Below, piece by piece: positions 36,614 through 44,146 of a stretch of 64,000 nucleotides of DNA. Origin of the DNA: Oleispirillum sp963668495 (GTDB lineage: Bacteria; Pseudomonadota; Alphaproteobacteria; Rhodospirillales; Rhodospirillaceae); contig OY764545.1 of assembly GCA_963668495.1 (NCBI GenBank), positions 2,756,395 to 2,820,394 of the forward strand, read 5' to 3'. Below the pieces are notes generated by a model. It was not told the DNA's origin, searched no databases, and saw nothing but the letters and a program-made list of their open reading frames with translations. Both the position numbers and the translations under genes were made by a program. Numbering within the stretch: the stretch's first letter is position 1; every line of letters starts with the position of its first letter.

Positions 36614-37398
36614 CACACAGCCTCCCATTGCTCTTGCGTCATGCCGTACTGCTCCCAGAGAGGGCGCTCGTCAGACTTGGGCTTGACTTCGCCTCTCGGG
36701 ATTTTTGTTTCGGAATTTTGCAGGGTTGCGAGGACGTAGCTCAGGGGGACACCGGCACAGTTGACCCTCGCCCGCTCGATTGCGTCCATGAGTGCCCCGC
36801 CGCCGTAGCGATTGACCAAAGCCTGAATTTGCGCATGCAGGTCAGACGGAGTGTGACCGGACTTCACGAGCAGGTATTCAAACTCGCTTGCTGCCAGATG
36901 GATTTCTTCACGCGTTGATGAGGATAAATATTTATATTTATCTTCATCTTTATGGGTATGGGTATGGGTTGGCAGGCTTTCGCTAGGTGTTTCGCTAGAG
37001 CGTTCGCTATGATTTTCGTCTAGCGTTTCGGTAGCGTTCGCTAAGGTAGTTTCTTTATTTTTCCGCGCCTTAGCCTCTCCACCACGTTTCCCGCTATTGC
37101 GATTTTTTTCAGTCTTTTCTTGTACGTATTCCCATTCTTTTTTGAGCCTTTTTTGCGTCAAAAAATCGTCAGAAACTTCGAAAAAAACTTCCAAAACCGG
37201 GCGAAATTTTTTAACCCACTTGGCTTTAGCGACCTGCGCGAAGCGTGCCAAACGATCATCATCATTCGGCAGCTTGCCTTCGCTGCGCCACATACACATC
37301 AGCAGGCGCATATAAACACCGACCTCTGCTTCGGTCAGGTGCATAGTGTCCGCCATGAAGGCGTCCACAAATAACGGCATTGCAGGTGCTTTGGACAT
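36613..37398 (-). CDS. DUF1376 (YdaU-like) replication-type protein
   Basis: A 261-residue protein whose first ~85 residues match DUF1376 (PLFVDAFMADTMHLTEAEVGVY, CMWRSEGKLPNDDD). Such proteins sit in the replication block of many lambdoid phages and are thought to act as replication initiators. A basic linker (SGKRGGEAKARKNK), a THTHTH stretch, and a C-terminal helical domain follow. The start overlaps the TAA of the upstream small gene. Confidence 0.8.
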   Translation of the reverse strand: MSKAPAMPLFVDAFMADTMHLTEAEVGVYMRLLMCMWRSEGKLPNDDDRLARFAQVAKAKWVKKFRPVLEVFFEVSDDFLTQKRLKKEWEYVQEKTEKNRNSGKRGGEAKARKNKETTLANATETLDENHSERSSETPSESLPTHTHTHKDEDKYKYLSSSTREEIHLAASEFEYLLVKSGHTPSDLHAQIQALVNRYGGGALMDAIERARVNCAGVPLSYVLATLQNSETKIPRGEVKPKSDERPLWEQYGMTQEQWEAV

Positions 37399-37571
37399 TA
37401 ACGCCCCCACTTTGCAAAATGTTTAAGCCGCGCCCAAAACGGCAATTGCCGCCGAAATTGGGCGCGCCGGATTGATCTAATGACCGCCTGAGCGTGTCCC
37501 ATGCCGCGCTTATCTCCGCGCTTACGGGCTGCATCAAAGCGGTTCACGGCCTCTTGCAGGTTGCTGGTCAT
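37398..37571 (-). CDS. Small basic phage protein (57 aa)
   Basis: A 57-residue frame beginning MTSNLQEAVNRFDAARKRG, very rich in Arg and Lys, ending in an aromatic/basic tail (FWARLKHFAKWGR). Its ATG overlaps the RuvC-like stop (ATGA) and its TAA overlaps the next start (TAATG). This tight coupling on both sides supports a real gene. It may bind nucleic acid by its charge; no family is known to me. Confidence 0.6.
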   Translation of the reverse strand: MTSNLQEAVNRFDAARKRGDKRGMGHAQAVIRSIRRAQFRRQLPFWARLKHFAKWGR

Positions 37572-38038
37572 GCTGTTGCCCTCCTGAGTAACTGAGGGTT
37601 TGTAGACAGGGTGTAGCGAAGCAGGTTGATAGCATCCGCCTCGTCATGGGAATCAACGCGAAAGCCCGCATTTCTGGCGGCCTCCACCATTTGTTCCTTG
37701 GTTGCTGCACCGTATGAGGTTGCAAACTTTTTTAGTGTTGATACAGGAACCCCCATCACCCCGATTTGATGGTGATAAGCCCATGCCATGAGGACGCCGA
37801 CAAAGCGCTGAAACACGGTTGCAGCCTGCCCTTTTTGGTTAAAGGCATCCTCGAACACGATGAAATCAATGTCCCCGTGTTTGTATTTTTGTTCCGTCAG
37901 CCACGCCCGAAGGCGTGCAGGCCGTTGCCCCGGATGTTCGCCGGGGGCAAACTTGACAGAACCGGAAATATATTCGCCGTTGCGATACACAGCGAACCCG
38001 GTTGTTGTGGCAATATCCAAGGCAACGACAATAGCCAT
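37568..38038 (-). CDS. RuvC-like Holliday junction resolvase
   Basis: A 156-residue RNase H-fold nuclease: first acidic motif ALDIATTTGFAVY (Asp8), second IVFEDAF (Glu63), third DSHDEADAINLL (Asp132/Asp135). This is the pattern of phage RuvC-type resolvases that clear branched DNA before packaging or during recombination. It is part of the leftward replication block. Confidence 0.82.
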   Translation of the reverse strand: MAIVVALDIATTTGFAVYRNGEYISGSVKFAPGEHPGQRPARLRAWLTEQKYKHGDIDFIVFEDAFNQKGQAATVFQRFVGVLMAWAYHHQIGVMGVPVSTLKKFATSYGAATKEQMVEAARNAGFRVDSHDEADAINLLRYTLSTNPQLLRRATA

Positions 38039-38043
38039 GACGC

Positions 38044-38511
38044 TTACTCCGCCGCCGCCGTATGCATGGCAGCGTCCTCTGCCCCCGCTGCTGTCCGATC
38101 AAATAACGGCGGCTGATCTGGTTCGGCTTCTGGGTGGTCGCCGCCCATGTATTTATCAGCGTCAGCAACGACAATAAGGATTTGCTGTCCTTGGGCGTCC
38201 GATAGTTCGTGTCGGTATTCAGATGTACGAGAACAAGAGATTTGGGCCTTGATACCGTCCTTAAATTCAACCTTGTCCAAATCCGCAACGATCACTTTGC
38301 GTTCGTCGGCTGCAACGGTGTTAACGGTTGCGCGTACAAGTGCGCCAGAAGCCGAAATAGCGCTCTCAATGACTTCCCGCTGTTCCTGCTCGGTCATTTC
38401 CCGCCATGTTTTTGGGAGTTGCCGGATGCGATCTACCAACCAATCCGAAATTTGACTGTGTAAGCCGTCAGAAATGAGCATCACACGGTCATCTACATCC
38501 ATAGTCCTCAT
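38044..38511 (-). CDS. Phage protein of unknown function
   Basis: A 155-residue protein: a helical N-terminal half (DWLVDRIRQLPKTWREMTEQEQREVIES) and a beta-rich half with KVIVADLDKVEFKDGIKAQI, ending in an acidic Pro-rich tail. Proteins of this build occur beside phage replication genes, but no role is recognised. The start at MRTMDV overlaps the methyltransferase stop (ATGA). Confidence 0.65.
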   Translation of the reverse strand: MRTMDVDDRVMLISDGLHSQISDWLVDRIRQLPKTWREMTEQEQREVIESAISASGALVRATVNTVAADERKVIVADLDKVEFKDGIKAQISCSRTSEYRHELSDAQGQQILIVVADADKYMGGDHPEAEPDQPPLFDRTAAGAEDAAMHTAAAE

Positions 38512-39266
38512 AACGTTTTTCCTTCCATGATTGAGGTTTGCGACGTGCCGTGATTCCCGCTGTATCCATCGGTGGAGACGCATACCGATGCCGGGGACGG
38601 GTTAACGCTTTCGCGCATCACAGCTTGTTTCGGCGCCGTCGCAGCACCGTGGGAGTTGCCCCGGTCAGCAATTTTGAAATCGCCAGCAATCAAAAGACCG
38701 CACGGCGGAATGACTTTCTGGAACGGGTATTCAAGGACAAACCATGCATAGGTTTCTGTTGATGTTCCCTTTTTCCCGTCATAATCGGCGGGGTACATGG
38801 TTAACCGATCGGCGAACTCCCAAATCCGGGCCAATGGGCAATCAACCCAGAGGCCACGCGCGCGGCCTACGCTGCCGTAAAATTTACGGTTCATCAGCAT
38901 GGCTATTTTTGTTGCGCCGATTCCAAAAGCGTGCCGAATCATCTTTTCAGCCGCAAAACGGTCTTTCTCGCCGTACAATTTTCCATATGGCGGATTGGTA
39001 ATAATGTTTGGGTGCTTGGTTTCGGTTTTCGCGAGAAAATCAACGCCACCAACTACGCGCCGCTTTGGGCGTTTCGGATCGTTTTTAACGTCCTCGATCG
39101 TGGTTGCACGGACGGTATGACCTGCTTCACGCAACACCTCCGCCATGTCGCCAGTTCCGGCGCACGGTTCCCAAATTCCACCGGGAAACGCCTCAACGCT
39201 CAACAGAGCACGGACAGCTTCCGGTGGTGTCGGGTAATGATCGGAATCGGGGCGAATATCACTCAT
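38508..39266 (-). CDS. DNA adenine methyltransferase-type enzyme
   Basis: A 252-residue class I SAM-dependent methyltransferase. Motif I is WEPCAGTGDMAEVL (residues ~32-45), and the catalytic motif IV is TNPPYG (~92-97), of the NPPY type used for N6-adenine or N4-cytosine. It begins HYPTPPEAVRALL, as in phage adenine methylases. It would modify phage DNA against restriction; the target sequence is unknown. No paired restriction gene is nearby. Confidence 0.82.
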   Translation of the reverse strand: MSDIRPDSDHYPTPPEAVRALLSVEAFPGGIWEPCAGTGDMAEVLREAGHTVRATTIEDVKNDPKRPKRRVVGGVDFLAKTETKHPNIITNPPYGKLYGEKDRFAAEKMIRHAFGIGATKIAMLMNRKFYGSVGRARGLWVDCPLARIWEFADRLTMYPADYDGKKGTSTETYAWFVLEYPFQKVIPPCGLLIAGDFKIADRGNSHGAATAPKQAVMRESVNPSPASVCVSTDGYSGNHGTSQTSIMEGKTL

Positions 39267-39745
39267 TCCGCTGCCCTCACCCCGTAAGCGGCGTCAAGAT
39301 CGCGCTGGTATCTGTTCAGGGCTTCAATGACTTCGGCAATTTCACCGGATATTTCCGCATATTCACGCGGCGTCACGGAGCGTCCACCGGGGCCGGACGG
39401 GTCTAAAGCAAGGCGTTGTGCATTGGTCAAATCGCCAAGCTCGCTGACAATTTCGCACATACGCTCAGGCAAGGTTTTTCCGGCATGCCCGAGCGGTGAC
39501 GTGTTGAGTTTACGCATTAGCAATGACGTTATTGGTGTCTCTGCCGTTGCTGCCTGCATTGCCTCGTCAAGTTTATGTACCTGCTCAATGTTTGGCTTCT
39601 GGTCGCAGTCAGGATCAGCCCATTTGTAAACAAGTGCTTGAGACTTTCCGACAACCTCAGCCACACGGTCAGGACCAAGCACGCCAAGAATGCGCAACAC
39701 TGCGGAATCAAAGGTTTGCGGATCGCGTGGCTTGTGCGGGGCCAT
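39263..39745 (-). CDS. CII-like phage regulatory protein
   Basis: A 160-residue protein. Residues ~12-50 form a helix-turn-helix-type region (FDSAVLRILGVLGPDRVAEVVGKSQALVYKWADP) and a helical C-terminal half follows, matching the phage CII/CP76 family. It is the first larger gene after the Cro-like regulator on the leftward transcript, as cII follows cro in lambda. It probably activates a lysogenic promoter for the repressor. Ribosome site GGAG is present. Confidence 0.65.
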   Translation of the reverse strand: MAPHKPRDPQTFDSAVLRILGVLGPDRVAEVVGKSQALVYKWADPDCDQKPNIEQVHKLDEAMQAATAETPITSLLMRKLNTSPLGHAGKTLPERMCEIVSELGDLTNAQRLALDPSGPGGRSVTPREYAEISGEIAEVIEALNRYQRDLDAAYGVRAAE

Positions 39746-39825
39746 CGGTCTAAATCTCCAATTGTGTTTGACAAGACCCCTGCCCCTTGCCGTGCTCTAC
39801 TGGCAGCATGGAAAGGAGGGACATC

Positions 39826-39999
39826 ATGGGGGATTTGGCTTGGTGGCTCATCATGCGAGCCGAAGAACGGGACGCAGGAAGAATCCCGCCGTCATGGGAT
39901 GAATGGGTGCTGCAACGGGCTGCTTGTGACGGGGGGATCGTCAACCCAATGCAGCACCCTGCCGCCGCCAATGAGGGGGCGCGGCGACTTAACGAGTGA
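39826..39999 (+). CDS. Small protein between the CII- and Cro-like genes (57 aa)
   Basis: A 57-residue frame behind a near-perfect ribosome site (AAAGGAGGG, 6 nt from ATG): MGDLAWWLIMRAEERDAGRI... with many Trp and acidic residues. It runs against the main leftward transcript. A TTGACA box lies at 39768. If a CII-activated promoter reads rightward here toward the repressor gene, as PRE does in lambda, this would be on that transcript. Function unknown. Confidence 0.5.
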   Translation: MGDLAWWLIMRAEERDAGRIPPSWDEWVLQRAACDGGIVNPMQHPAAANEGARRLNE

Positions 40000-40009
40000 C
40001 CGAGGGGAG

Positions 40010-40294
40010 TCATGACCGAGTCCCTTTGGTTTTCGCGTTCGGGTACGGGCCTTGTTGAGACATGCAAAATTGAGCACGGGCCATATTTTCAGCCGTTCTC
40101 TGGTCCATCTTTGTGACCTGAACGACCAGAACATGACCGTCATCAAGAGCGAGGATAGAATACGGGGCCCCCATAACCTCATGTATGGAGATGTACTCAG
40201 ATGCCAAATCAACCAAACGATCGAGCTCCTTCAGGTCTGGCTGTGGCAATCCTAGCCGTCGCACTCGCTCGCGCTCTGCGGAACGAATTGCCAT
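40010..40294 (-). CDS. Possible early protein (94 aa), leftward transcript
   Basis: A 94-residue frame starting MAIRSAERERVRRLG after a good ribosome site (GAGGAAAGG), with a helix and a beta segment (YSILALDDGHVLVVQVTKMD). It lies between the Cro- and CII-like genes on the same strand. The first 94 bases overlap the opposite-strand gene at 40201-40422, so one of the two may be false. No family recognised. Confidence 0.45.
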   Translation of the reverse strand: MAIRSAERERVRRLGLPQPDLKELDRLVDLASEYISIHEVMGAPYSILALDDGHVLVVQVTKMDQRTAENMARAQFCMSQQGPYPNAKTKGTRS

Positions 40295-40422
40295 CCTTTC
40301 CTCAAGACTTAGCCGCAGACGTGGAAAAGGCTTATCAAGAGGTGAAGGACAATCCGAACATGACAACGGGCGACCTCGAAACCCTAGACTGGACGTTAGA
40401 GATGCTAAAAAGCCTCGAATAG
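40201..40422 (+). CDS. Small acidic phage protein (73 aa)
   Basis: A 73-residue frame: a hydrophobic helix (SGLAVAILAVALARAL), then an acidic helical part ending DLETLDWTLEMLKSLE. The composition is protein-like and a GGAG lies upstream. It is antisense to the leftward transcript and to part of the 94-residue frame. It could be expressed only from a rightward promoter near 39.77 kb. Confidence 0.5.
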   Translation: MPNQPNDRAPSGLAVAILAVALARALRNELPSFPQDLAADVEKAYQEVKDNPNMTTGDLETLDWTLEMLKSLE

Positions 40423-40677
40423 TCATTGCGTCACCTCGGGTTTTGCGGTTCGAGATCGGCGCTCACGATCAGCTTCTTGGGCAGCGGCCCATGCGCCGGG
40501 GTCTTCAAAAACAGTCTGAAACCGCTCATAAACCCCTGTCGTGCAGTCTCCACCGCCTTCAAGGAGCTTAAAAAACTTCCCATTGTTCGTGACGATGGTT
40601 GCAAGCCGCGCTTTTGAAATGCCGTGTTTGTTACAAAACTTTTCTGCGCCACTAATCAGGTTATCTCTAAGAGTCAT
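40423..40677 (-). CDS. Cro-like regulator
   Basis: An 84-residue protein with a helical DNA-binding-type N-terminus (KFCNKHGISKARLATIVTNNGKFFKLLEGGG) and a basic tail. It is the first gene behind the leftward promoter whose spacer holds an operator, diverging from the LexA-like repressor. This is the position of cro in lambda. The ribosome site is GGGATGGG. Its regulatory role is inferred from position and size. Confidence 0.65.
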   Translation of the reverse strand: MTLRDNLISGAEKFCNKHGISKARLATIVTNNGKFFKLLEGGGDCTTGVYERFQTVFEDPGAWAAAQEADRERRSRTAKPEVTQ

Positions 40678-40688
40678 CTGCCCATCCC

Positions 40689-40700
40689 GCGGTTAATAAC
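40689..40700. promoter_or_regulatory. Operator half-site in the cro leader
   Basis: GCGGTTAATAAC matches the left half and centre of the 16-bp operator consensus; the right half is degenerate. It lies about 12 bases before the Cro-like start. Confidence 0.4.
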
Positions 40701-40706
40701 ACACAA

Positions 40707-40735
40707 ACGATACGGTTAAATAACCGTAAGGTCAA
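40707..40735 (-). promoter_or_regulatory. PR-like promoter for the leftward arm
   Basis: On the minus strand, TTGACC (40735-40730) and TATCGT (40712-40707) stand 17 bp apart. The whole spacer is filled by the operator at 40712-40727, so bound repressor would block polymerase. Transcription would start near 40700, some 23 bases before the Cro-like ATG. Confidence 0.7.
40712..40727. promoter_or_regulatory. Repressor operator 1
   Basis: ACGGTTAAATAACCGT: 7-bp perfect arms around a 2-bp centre. It is one of four good copies of the same palindrome (others at 40735, 44920, 44950). Confidence 0.8.
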
Positions 40736-40750
40736 TGGTTAATTAACCGC
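40735..40750. promoter_or_regulatory. Repressor operator 2
   Basis: ATGGTTAATTAACCGC, with a perfect 12-bp core GGTTAATTAACC. It overlaps the -35 side of the PR-like promoter and lies just upstream of a CATAAT -10 box (40755-40760) for the repressor gene, so it may also set repressor levels. Confidence 0.75.
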
Positions 40751-40754
40751 ATGA

Positions 40755-40767
40755 CATAATCACAAAG
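40755..40767 (+). promoter_or_regulatory. Repressor promoter with probable leaderless start
   Basis: CATAAT at 40755-40760 is the only good -10 box before the repressor. Initiation 7-8 bases downstream falls on the A of the ATG at 40768, and no ribosome site precedes that ATG. This fits a leaderless mRNA, as known for lambda cI from PRM. The -35 is poor. Confidence 0.45.
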
Positions 40768-41487
40768 ATGCGGGTTAATGTCCGTATGGAAATTGAAGCA
40801 TTTATCAAGCGCGTGGAGCGCCGCATTTCAGAACTTGGTATGTCTGACCGTGCAGCAAGTATGGCAGCCACGGGTAAGCCAGACCTGATTCGCAACATCA
40901 AAAAACGCCAGTGGCCCAGCGCGGAGCGCGTGCATGCGCTTGCAAGAGTATTGCAAGTATCTATGGAGTGGCTCGTTACTGGTAGACCCACCGACGAAAC
41001 AGAGATTCAGCCCTACACACCTCCCCCGCCAAAGCCTGAGGGCGTGCCGGAAATTGACGTACGCGCTGGCATGGGCGGAGGTGGCGATTGCCAGCTTGAC
41101 TATGTGATGGACGACAACGGCGGCATGATGGCAACGGATGCGATTAAAGCTGACTGGGGACTGCCGGAGTCCTATCTGCAATCAGAACTGAGGATTAGCC
41201 GCAAGAGTGCGCGCATCATCGAGGTCATTGGCGACTCTATGCACCCGACGCTGCAATCTGGCGACAGAGTTATGGTCAACACAGCCGACAAGAATCCGTC
41301 TCCACCCGGCGTATTTGCTCTTTGGGATGGTTACGGGATCGTGGTTAAGCGGATTGAGCGTGTGCCGCGCAGTGACCCGCCAGAAATCAAGGTCATATCC
41401 GACAACACACACCACAGTGAGTACAGCCTAACAGCGGATGAGGCGAACATCATCGGGCGCGTCGTGTGGTATGCGCGGGCGTTGTGA
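40768..41487 (+). CDS. LexA-like phage repressor (CI-type, S24 peptidase)
   Basis: A 239-residue repressor. An N-terminal helix-turn-helix (residues ~8-70, ending VLQVSMEWLVTG) is joined to an S24 domain with catalytic Ser157 (GDSMHPTL) and Lys194 (GIVVKRIE). A candidate self-cleavage site is Ala100-Gly101 in DVRAGMGGGG. This predicts RecA-stimulated cleavage and prophage induction after DNA damage. It diverges from the Cro-like gene across the operator region. An alternative ATG at 40786 has no ribosome site. Confidence 0.92.
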   Translation: MRVNVRMEIEAFIKRVERRISELGMSDRAASMAATGKPDLIRNIKKRQWPSAERVHALARVLQVSMEWLVTGRPTDETEIQPYTPPPPKPEGVPEIDVRAGMGGGGDCQLDYVMDDNGGMMATDAIKADWGLPESYLQSELRISRKSARIIEVIGDSMHPTLQSGDRVMVNTADKNPSPPGVFALWDGYGIVVKRIERVPRSDPPEIKVISDNTHHSEYSLTADEANIIGRVVWYARAL

Positions 41488-41599
41488 GGAAAACACCAAA
41501 AAAAACGTGGTCTAAATCGCACTTTCTGACAAATTTGGCAAAATTTACCTTTTAGTCACCATATATGCTGTATATAAGGTCTGACCAAAGGGGAACGAT

Positions 41600-42748
41600 A
41601 TGATTATCTCATTTAGCTTTAGTAATTTCTTCTCATTCAAAGAAGGCGCTGCCATCTCGTTTGAGCAACCAAAATCAGCGCAGGGAGACCTGACGAATGA
41701 TAAGGATATTGCACGCGTAATCGCCATTAAAGGCAATAACGCATCAGGAAAAACAAACATAATTCGCGCGCTATCGTTTCTAAAACATTTCTGCACAAAC
41801 TCATTCCAAGATGAGCCTGAAAACCCATTGCTGTTTGAGCCTTTTTACGACAGCCCAGAGCCCACAGAATTCGAAGTTGAGTTCACAACGGCATCTGGCC
41901 ACTATAAATACAACCTTACAGCTACGGATAAAGCCGTTATAAAGGAAGTCATTTATAGGAAAAAAACAAAATTCTCAAAAATAATTGAACGCGAGTTTAA
42001 CAAGATCACAGATGCAACAATTAATGAATTCACTAAACTCCGTGAAATGGCGCTCCGTGATAATGCATCTTTAATTAGCACAAGTCGTTATTATAGCAAT
42101 ATTGAGAACGATACATTGCGCGAGATTTACAATTTCTTCAATTGGATATTATCAAACGTCTCATACATCGGATATCGCCCTCAATTATTTGACCTCAATA
42201 CTGTATGTAAGGTATATCACGAACACAAAGACCTTCTAGATTTTACAAAAAACATTATAAAAAAATGTGACACTGGAATTGTTGATATAATAATCCACAC
42301 TCGCAAAGATGAGGAGACTGGCAAAACCAGTTACTACCCCCTCTTCATCCACGAAGCCAATGGCAAACAACACTCTGTAACACAGGCCACAGAATCAAAT
42401 GGCACAAAATCACTTTTCTTGAAGATGATGGACTATGCATTTGCCATTAGAACTGGTGCAGTGCTCTGTATCGACGAGTTCGACTCTAATTTACACCCTC
42501 ACATTTTGGCATTTGTAGTTGAAACCTTTATCACAACAGAAAATAACAATGCACAGCTACTATTCACATCACACAATTCAGAAATTCTTGATTATCTCGG
42601 CAAATACCGCACTTACTTAGTCAACAAAGAAAATAATGAGAGCTACTGTTATAGACTCGATGAACTACCAACGAACATATTGCGAAATGATCGCCCAATA
42701 GCTCCACTATACAATTCCGGCAAAATCGGCGGAGTTCCGAGCCTATGA
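41600..42748 (+). CDS. AAA15/RloA-type ATPase of a two-gene cargo cassette
   Basis: A 382-residue ABC-like ATPase: Walker A GNNASGKTN (residues 45-53), a signature-like SNGTKSLFL (~266-274), Walker B GAVLCIDEFD (286-295, Asp292/Glu293), D-loop SNLHP and switch His325 (FTSHN). The ~200-residue lid between them fits the AAA15/AAA21 (COG1106) group, used in RloAB, AbiL and PARIS-type defence. It has its own AAAGGGG ribosome site, clearly lower GC than the phage, and a 4-base overlap with the next gene. A defence role is inferred. Confidence 0.85.
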   Translation: MIISFSFSNFFSFKEGAAISFEQPKSAQGDLTNDKDIARVIAIKGNNASGKTNIIRALSFLKHFCTNSFQDEPENPLLFEPFYDSPEPTEFEVEFTTASGHYKYNLTATDKAVIKEVIYRKKTKFSKIIEREFNKITDATINEFTKLREMALRDNASLISTSRYYSNIENDTLREIYNFFNWILSNVSYIGYRPQLFDLNTVCKVYHEHKDLLDFTKNIIKKCDTGIVDIIIHTRKDEETGKTSYYPLFIHEANGKQHSVTQATESNGTKSLFLKMMDYAFAIRTGAVLCIDEFDSNLHPHILAFVVETFITTENNNAQLLFTSHNSEILDYLGKYRTYLVNKENNESYCYRLDELPTNILRNDRPIAPLYNSGKIGGVPSL

Positions 42749-43251
42749 TCCAGAGCAACAAAAGGAAGAGTGCATTTATAGAGGGAAAAAAGAAAGAAAC
42801 ATGTCTGCTTTCACTAAACCCTGATATTGCACAGAGATGTAAATTTAACTTTTCTTTTTTTGATGAAGGTTTGCATGGAGGGCAAGATTTCTCAGACTGG
42901 AATAAAGCTGAGCTAGTCGACCTGCTTAAAAAGATTACGCAATTCTCAGGGAATTCTCTTGAACATTGGACAAGGCAGAAACGGTTCACAAACTATAAAA
43001 CCTTCCCCAGAAGTCGGGATACTGAATTTAAATGCCCACTTAACATCCCCCATCAAGCAGAGTGGGCACGCTTCCGTATTGGAGGAAAAATTCGACTGGT
43101 AGGGTTCGTGATTCCTGGAGAATTCAACCAAAAAACAATCAGTGAAATGAATGGTAAAGCAAGAAAACCCAGCGAATATATTTTTTGCTGCAACACGTTG
43201 TATGTTGTTTTCCTTGATAAAGAGCATAGATTCTGGAAAACAGAACGGTAG
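42745..43251 (+). CDS. Unrecognised 168-residue partner of the ATPase, possible effector
   Basis: The N-terminal half is helical (LLKKITQFSGNSLEHW). The C-terminal half reads EWARFRIGGKIRLVGFVIP...NTLYVVFLDKEHRFW, a run of beta strands with conserved-looking Arg, Asp and His. This faintly resembles the strands and ending of HigB/RelE-type RNases, and an RNase-like effector is my guess only. It is not RloB, AriB or PtuB by its motifs. It overlaps the ATPase stop (ATGA), shares its AT-rich composition, and is followed directly by a terminator. Confidence 0.7.
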   Translation: MIQSNKRKSAFIEGKKKETCLLSLNPDIAQRCKFNFSFFDEGLHGGQDFSDWNKAELVDLLKKITQFSGNSLEHWTRQKRFTNYKTFPRSRDTEFKCPLNIPHQAEWARFRIGGKIRLVGFVIPGEFNQKTISEMNGKARKPSEYIFCCNTLYVVFLDKEHRFWKTER

Positions 43252-43278
43252 CCCCGCCAACTGGCGGGGTTTTGTTTT
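43252..43278 (+). terminator. Terminator of the ATPase cassette
   Basis: CCCCGCC-AACT-GGCGGGG, a perfect 7-bp stem, then TTTTGTTTT, starting on the base after the stop codon. It insulates the cassette from the facing operon. Confidence 0.9.
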
Positions 43279-43282
43279 AGCA

Positions 43283-43471
43283 TCACGTGATACCAGATAT
43301 CTCAAACAGCACCCGGTCAACAGCCGGGTTTGTTTTTAGGTCCTGCGTGATCTTCGCCTTCGTATCCGCGCCCACGTTCTCCGCAAGCACAACCACGGCC
43401 TCAATCTTGCCGCCTGATTGTCGGTGCTTAATCTCGATGATCTCAGAGGGACGGACGTTGCTGGCTTCCAT
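43283..43471 (-). CDS. Small phage protein (62 aa)
   Basis: A 62-residue protein (MEASNVRPSEIIEIKHRQSGGKIEAVV...) predicted as a compact alpha/beta domain. It follows the endonuclease gene with no gap and is last in a leftward operon that converges on the ATPase cassette. No family recognised. Confidence 0.55.
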   Translation of the reverse strand: MEASNVRPSEIIEIKHRQSGGKIEAVVVLAENVGADTKAKITQDLKTNPAVDRVLFEISGIT

Positions 43472-44146
43472 CTACTCCCCCTGCACCGCTTTGATGCGCT
43501 CCACCCTCGCCGCCTCATCTGGGCTTACAGGATCAGCCTTAGCCCATGCGTTCATGAGTTGCGTCTGCTGCTTTGACAGTTTCAGCCCGTACCGGTCCCG
43601 CATATAGAAATAGATACGCGCAATATCGCCTCGAATGGATGGCATCGGTTCCGCACGACGACCTTTGAAATCGACTTCAAAATCACATTTGCCATACACC
43701 CTCGCCTCGCCCTCGATCATTCCGAAGCGGTAATTTGAGCGATCACCGTTAAGCTCACCGATTGCCGGGACCAAGTTCATCAGGTCGGCTTCCATCTTGG
43801 CAAACTCAGGGTCTTTCTTACACGCCTTGCGCCCGCCTTCCTGCCAGCATTGCCTTTGATGCCCAAACCAGTACGCCGGGACAACATGCTCCCACTCAAT
43901 GCGTGTTGCGCGCGCGTTGGGTTTGCCTGATTTGGTCACGGGTATACGCGGATCATAGCCACAACTGGCAGGATCAGGTACGAGCTTTTTGCCGACATAT
44001 GTGTACTTGCACCCACAGTAAAACGTCTGCTCGTTGCCTCGGTAAATCTCAACAGCCATGCGCTTGGCTTGGCTGAATGATGCAGGAGGCTCGGCGTGGG
44101 CAGCCATGGGGATAAGGAGTGCGAGGGAGAGGATTAAGGGGTGCAT
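43472..44146 (-). CDS. Secreted endonuclease I (EndA/Dns family)
   Basis: A 224-residue nuclease with a clear signal peptide (residues 1-18, cut after AHA). The active site is RIEWEHVVPAYW (His87), and the metal-binding region is DLMNLVPAIGELNGDRSNYRF (read as two parts, Asn124 and Asn138). Six cysteines suit the periplasm. Family members degrade DNA outside the cytoplasm. Being in a prophage cargo region beside the operators, it could act against incoming DNA or scavenge host DNA; both are inferences. Confidence 0.88.
   Translation of the reverse strand: MHPLILSLALLIPMAAHAEPPASFSQAKRMAVEIYRGNEQTFYCGCKYTYVGKKLVPDPASCGYDPRIPVTKSGKPNARATRIEWEHVVPAYWFGHQRQCWQEGGRKACKKDPEFAKMEADLMNLVPAIGELNGDRSNYRFGMIEGEARVYGKCDFEVDFKGRRAEPMPSIRGDIARIYFYMRDRYGLKLSKQQTQLMNAWAKADPVSPDEAARVERIKAVQGE

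Noticed and set aside
43311..43337. Second terminator-like hairpin (ACCCGG...CCGGGT then TTGTTTTT) near the ATPase cassette
   Set aside because: It lies within the coding region of the 62-aa minus-strand gene and behind a stronger terminator at 43252; it may be chance, so I did not list it.
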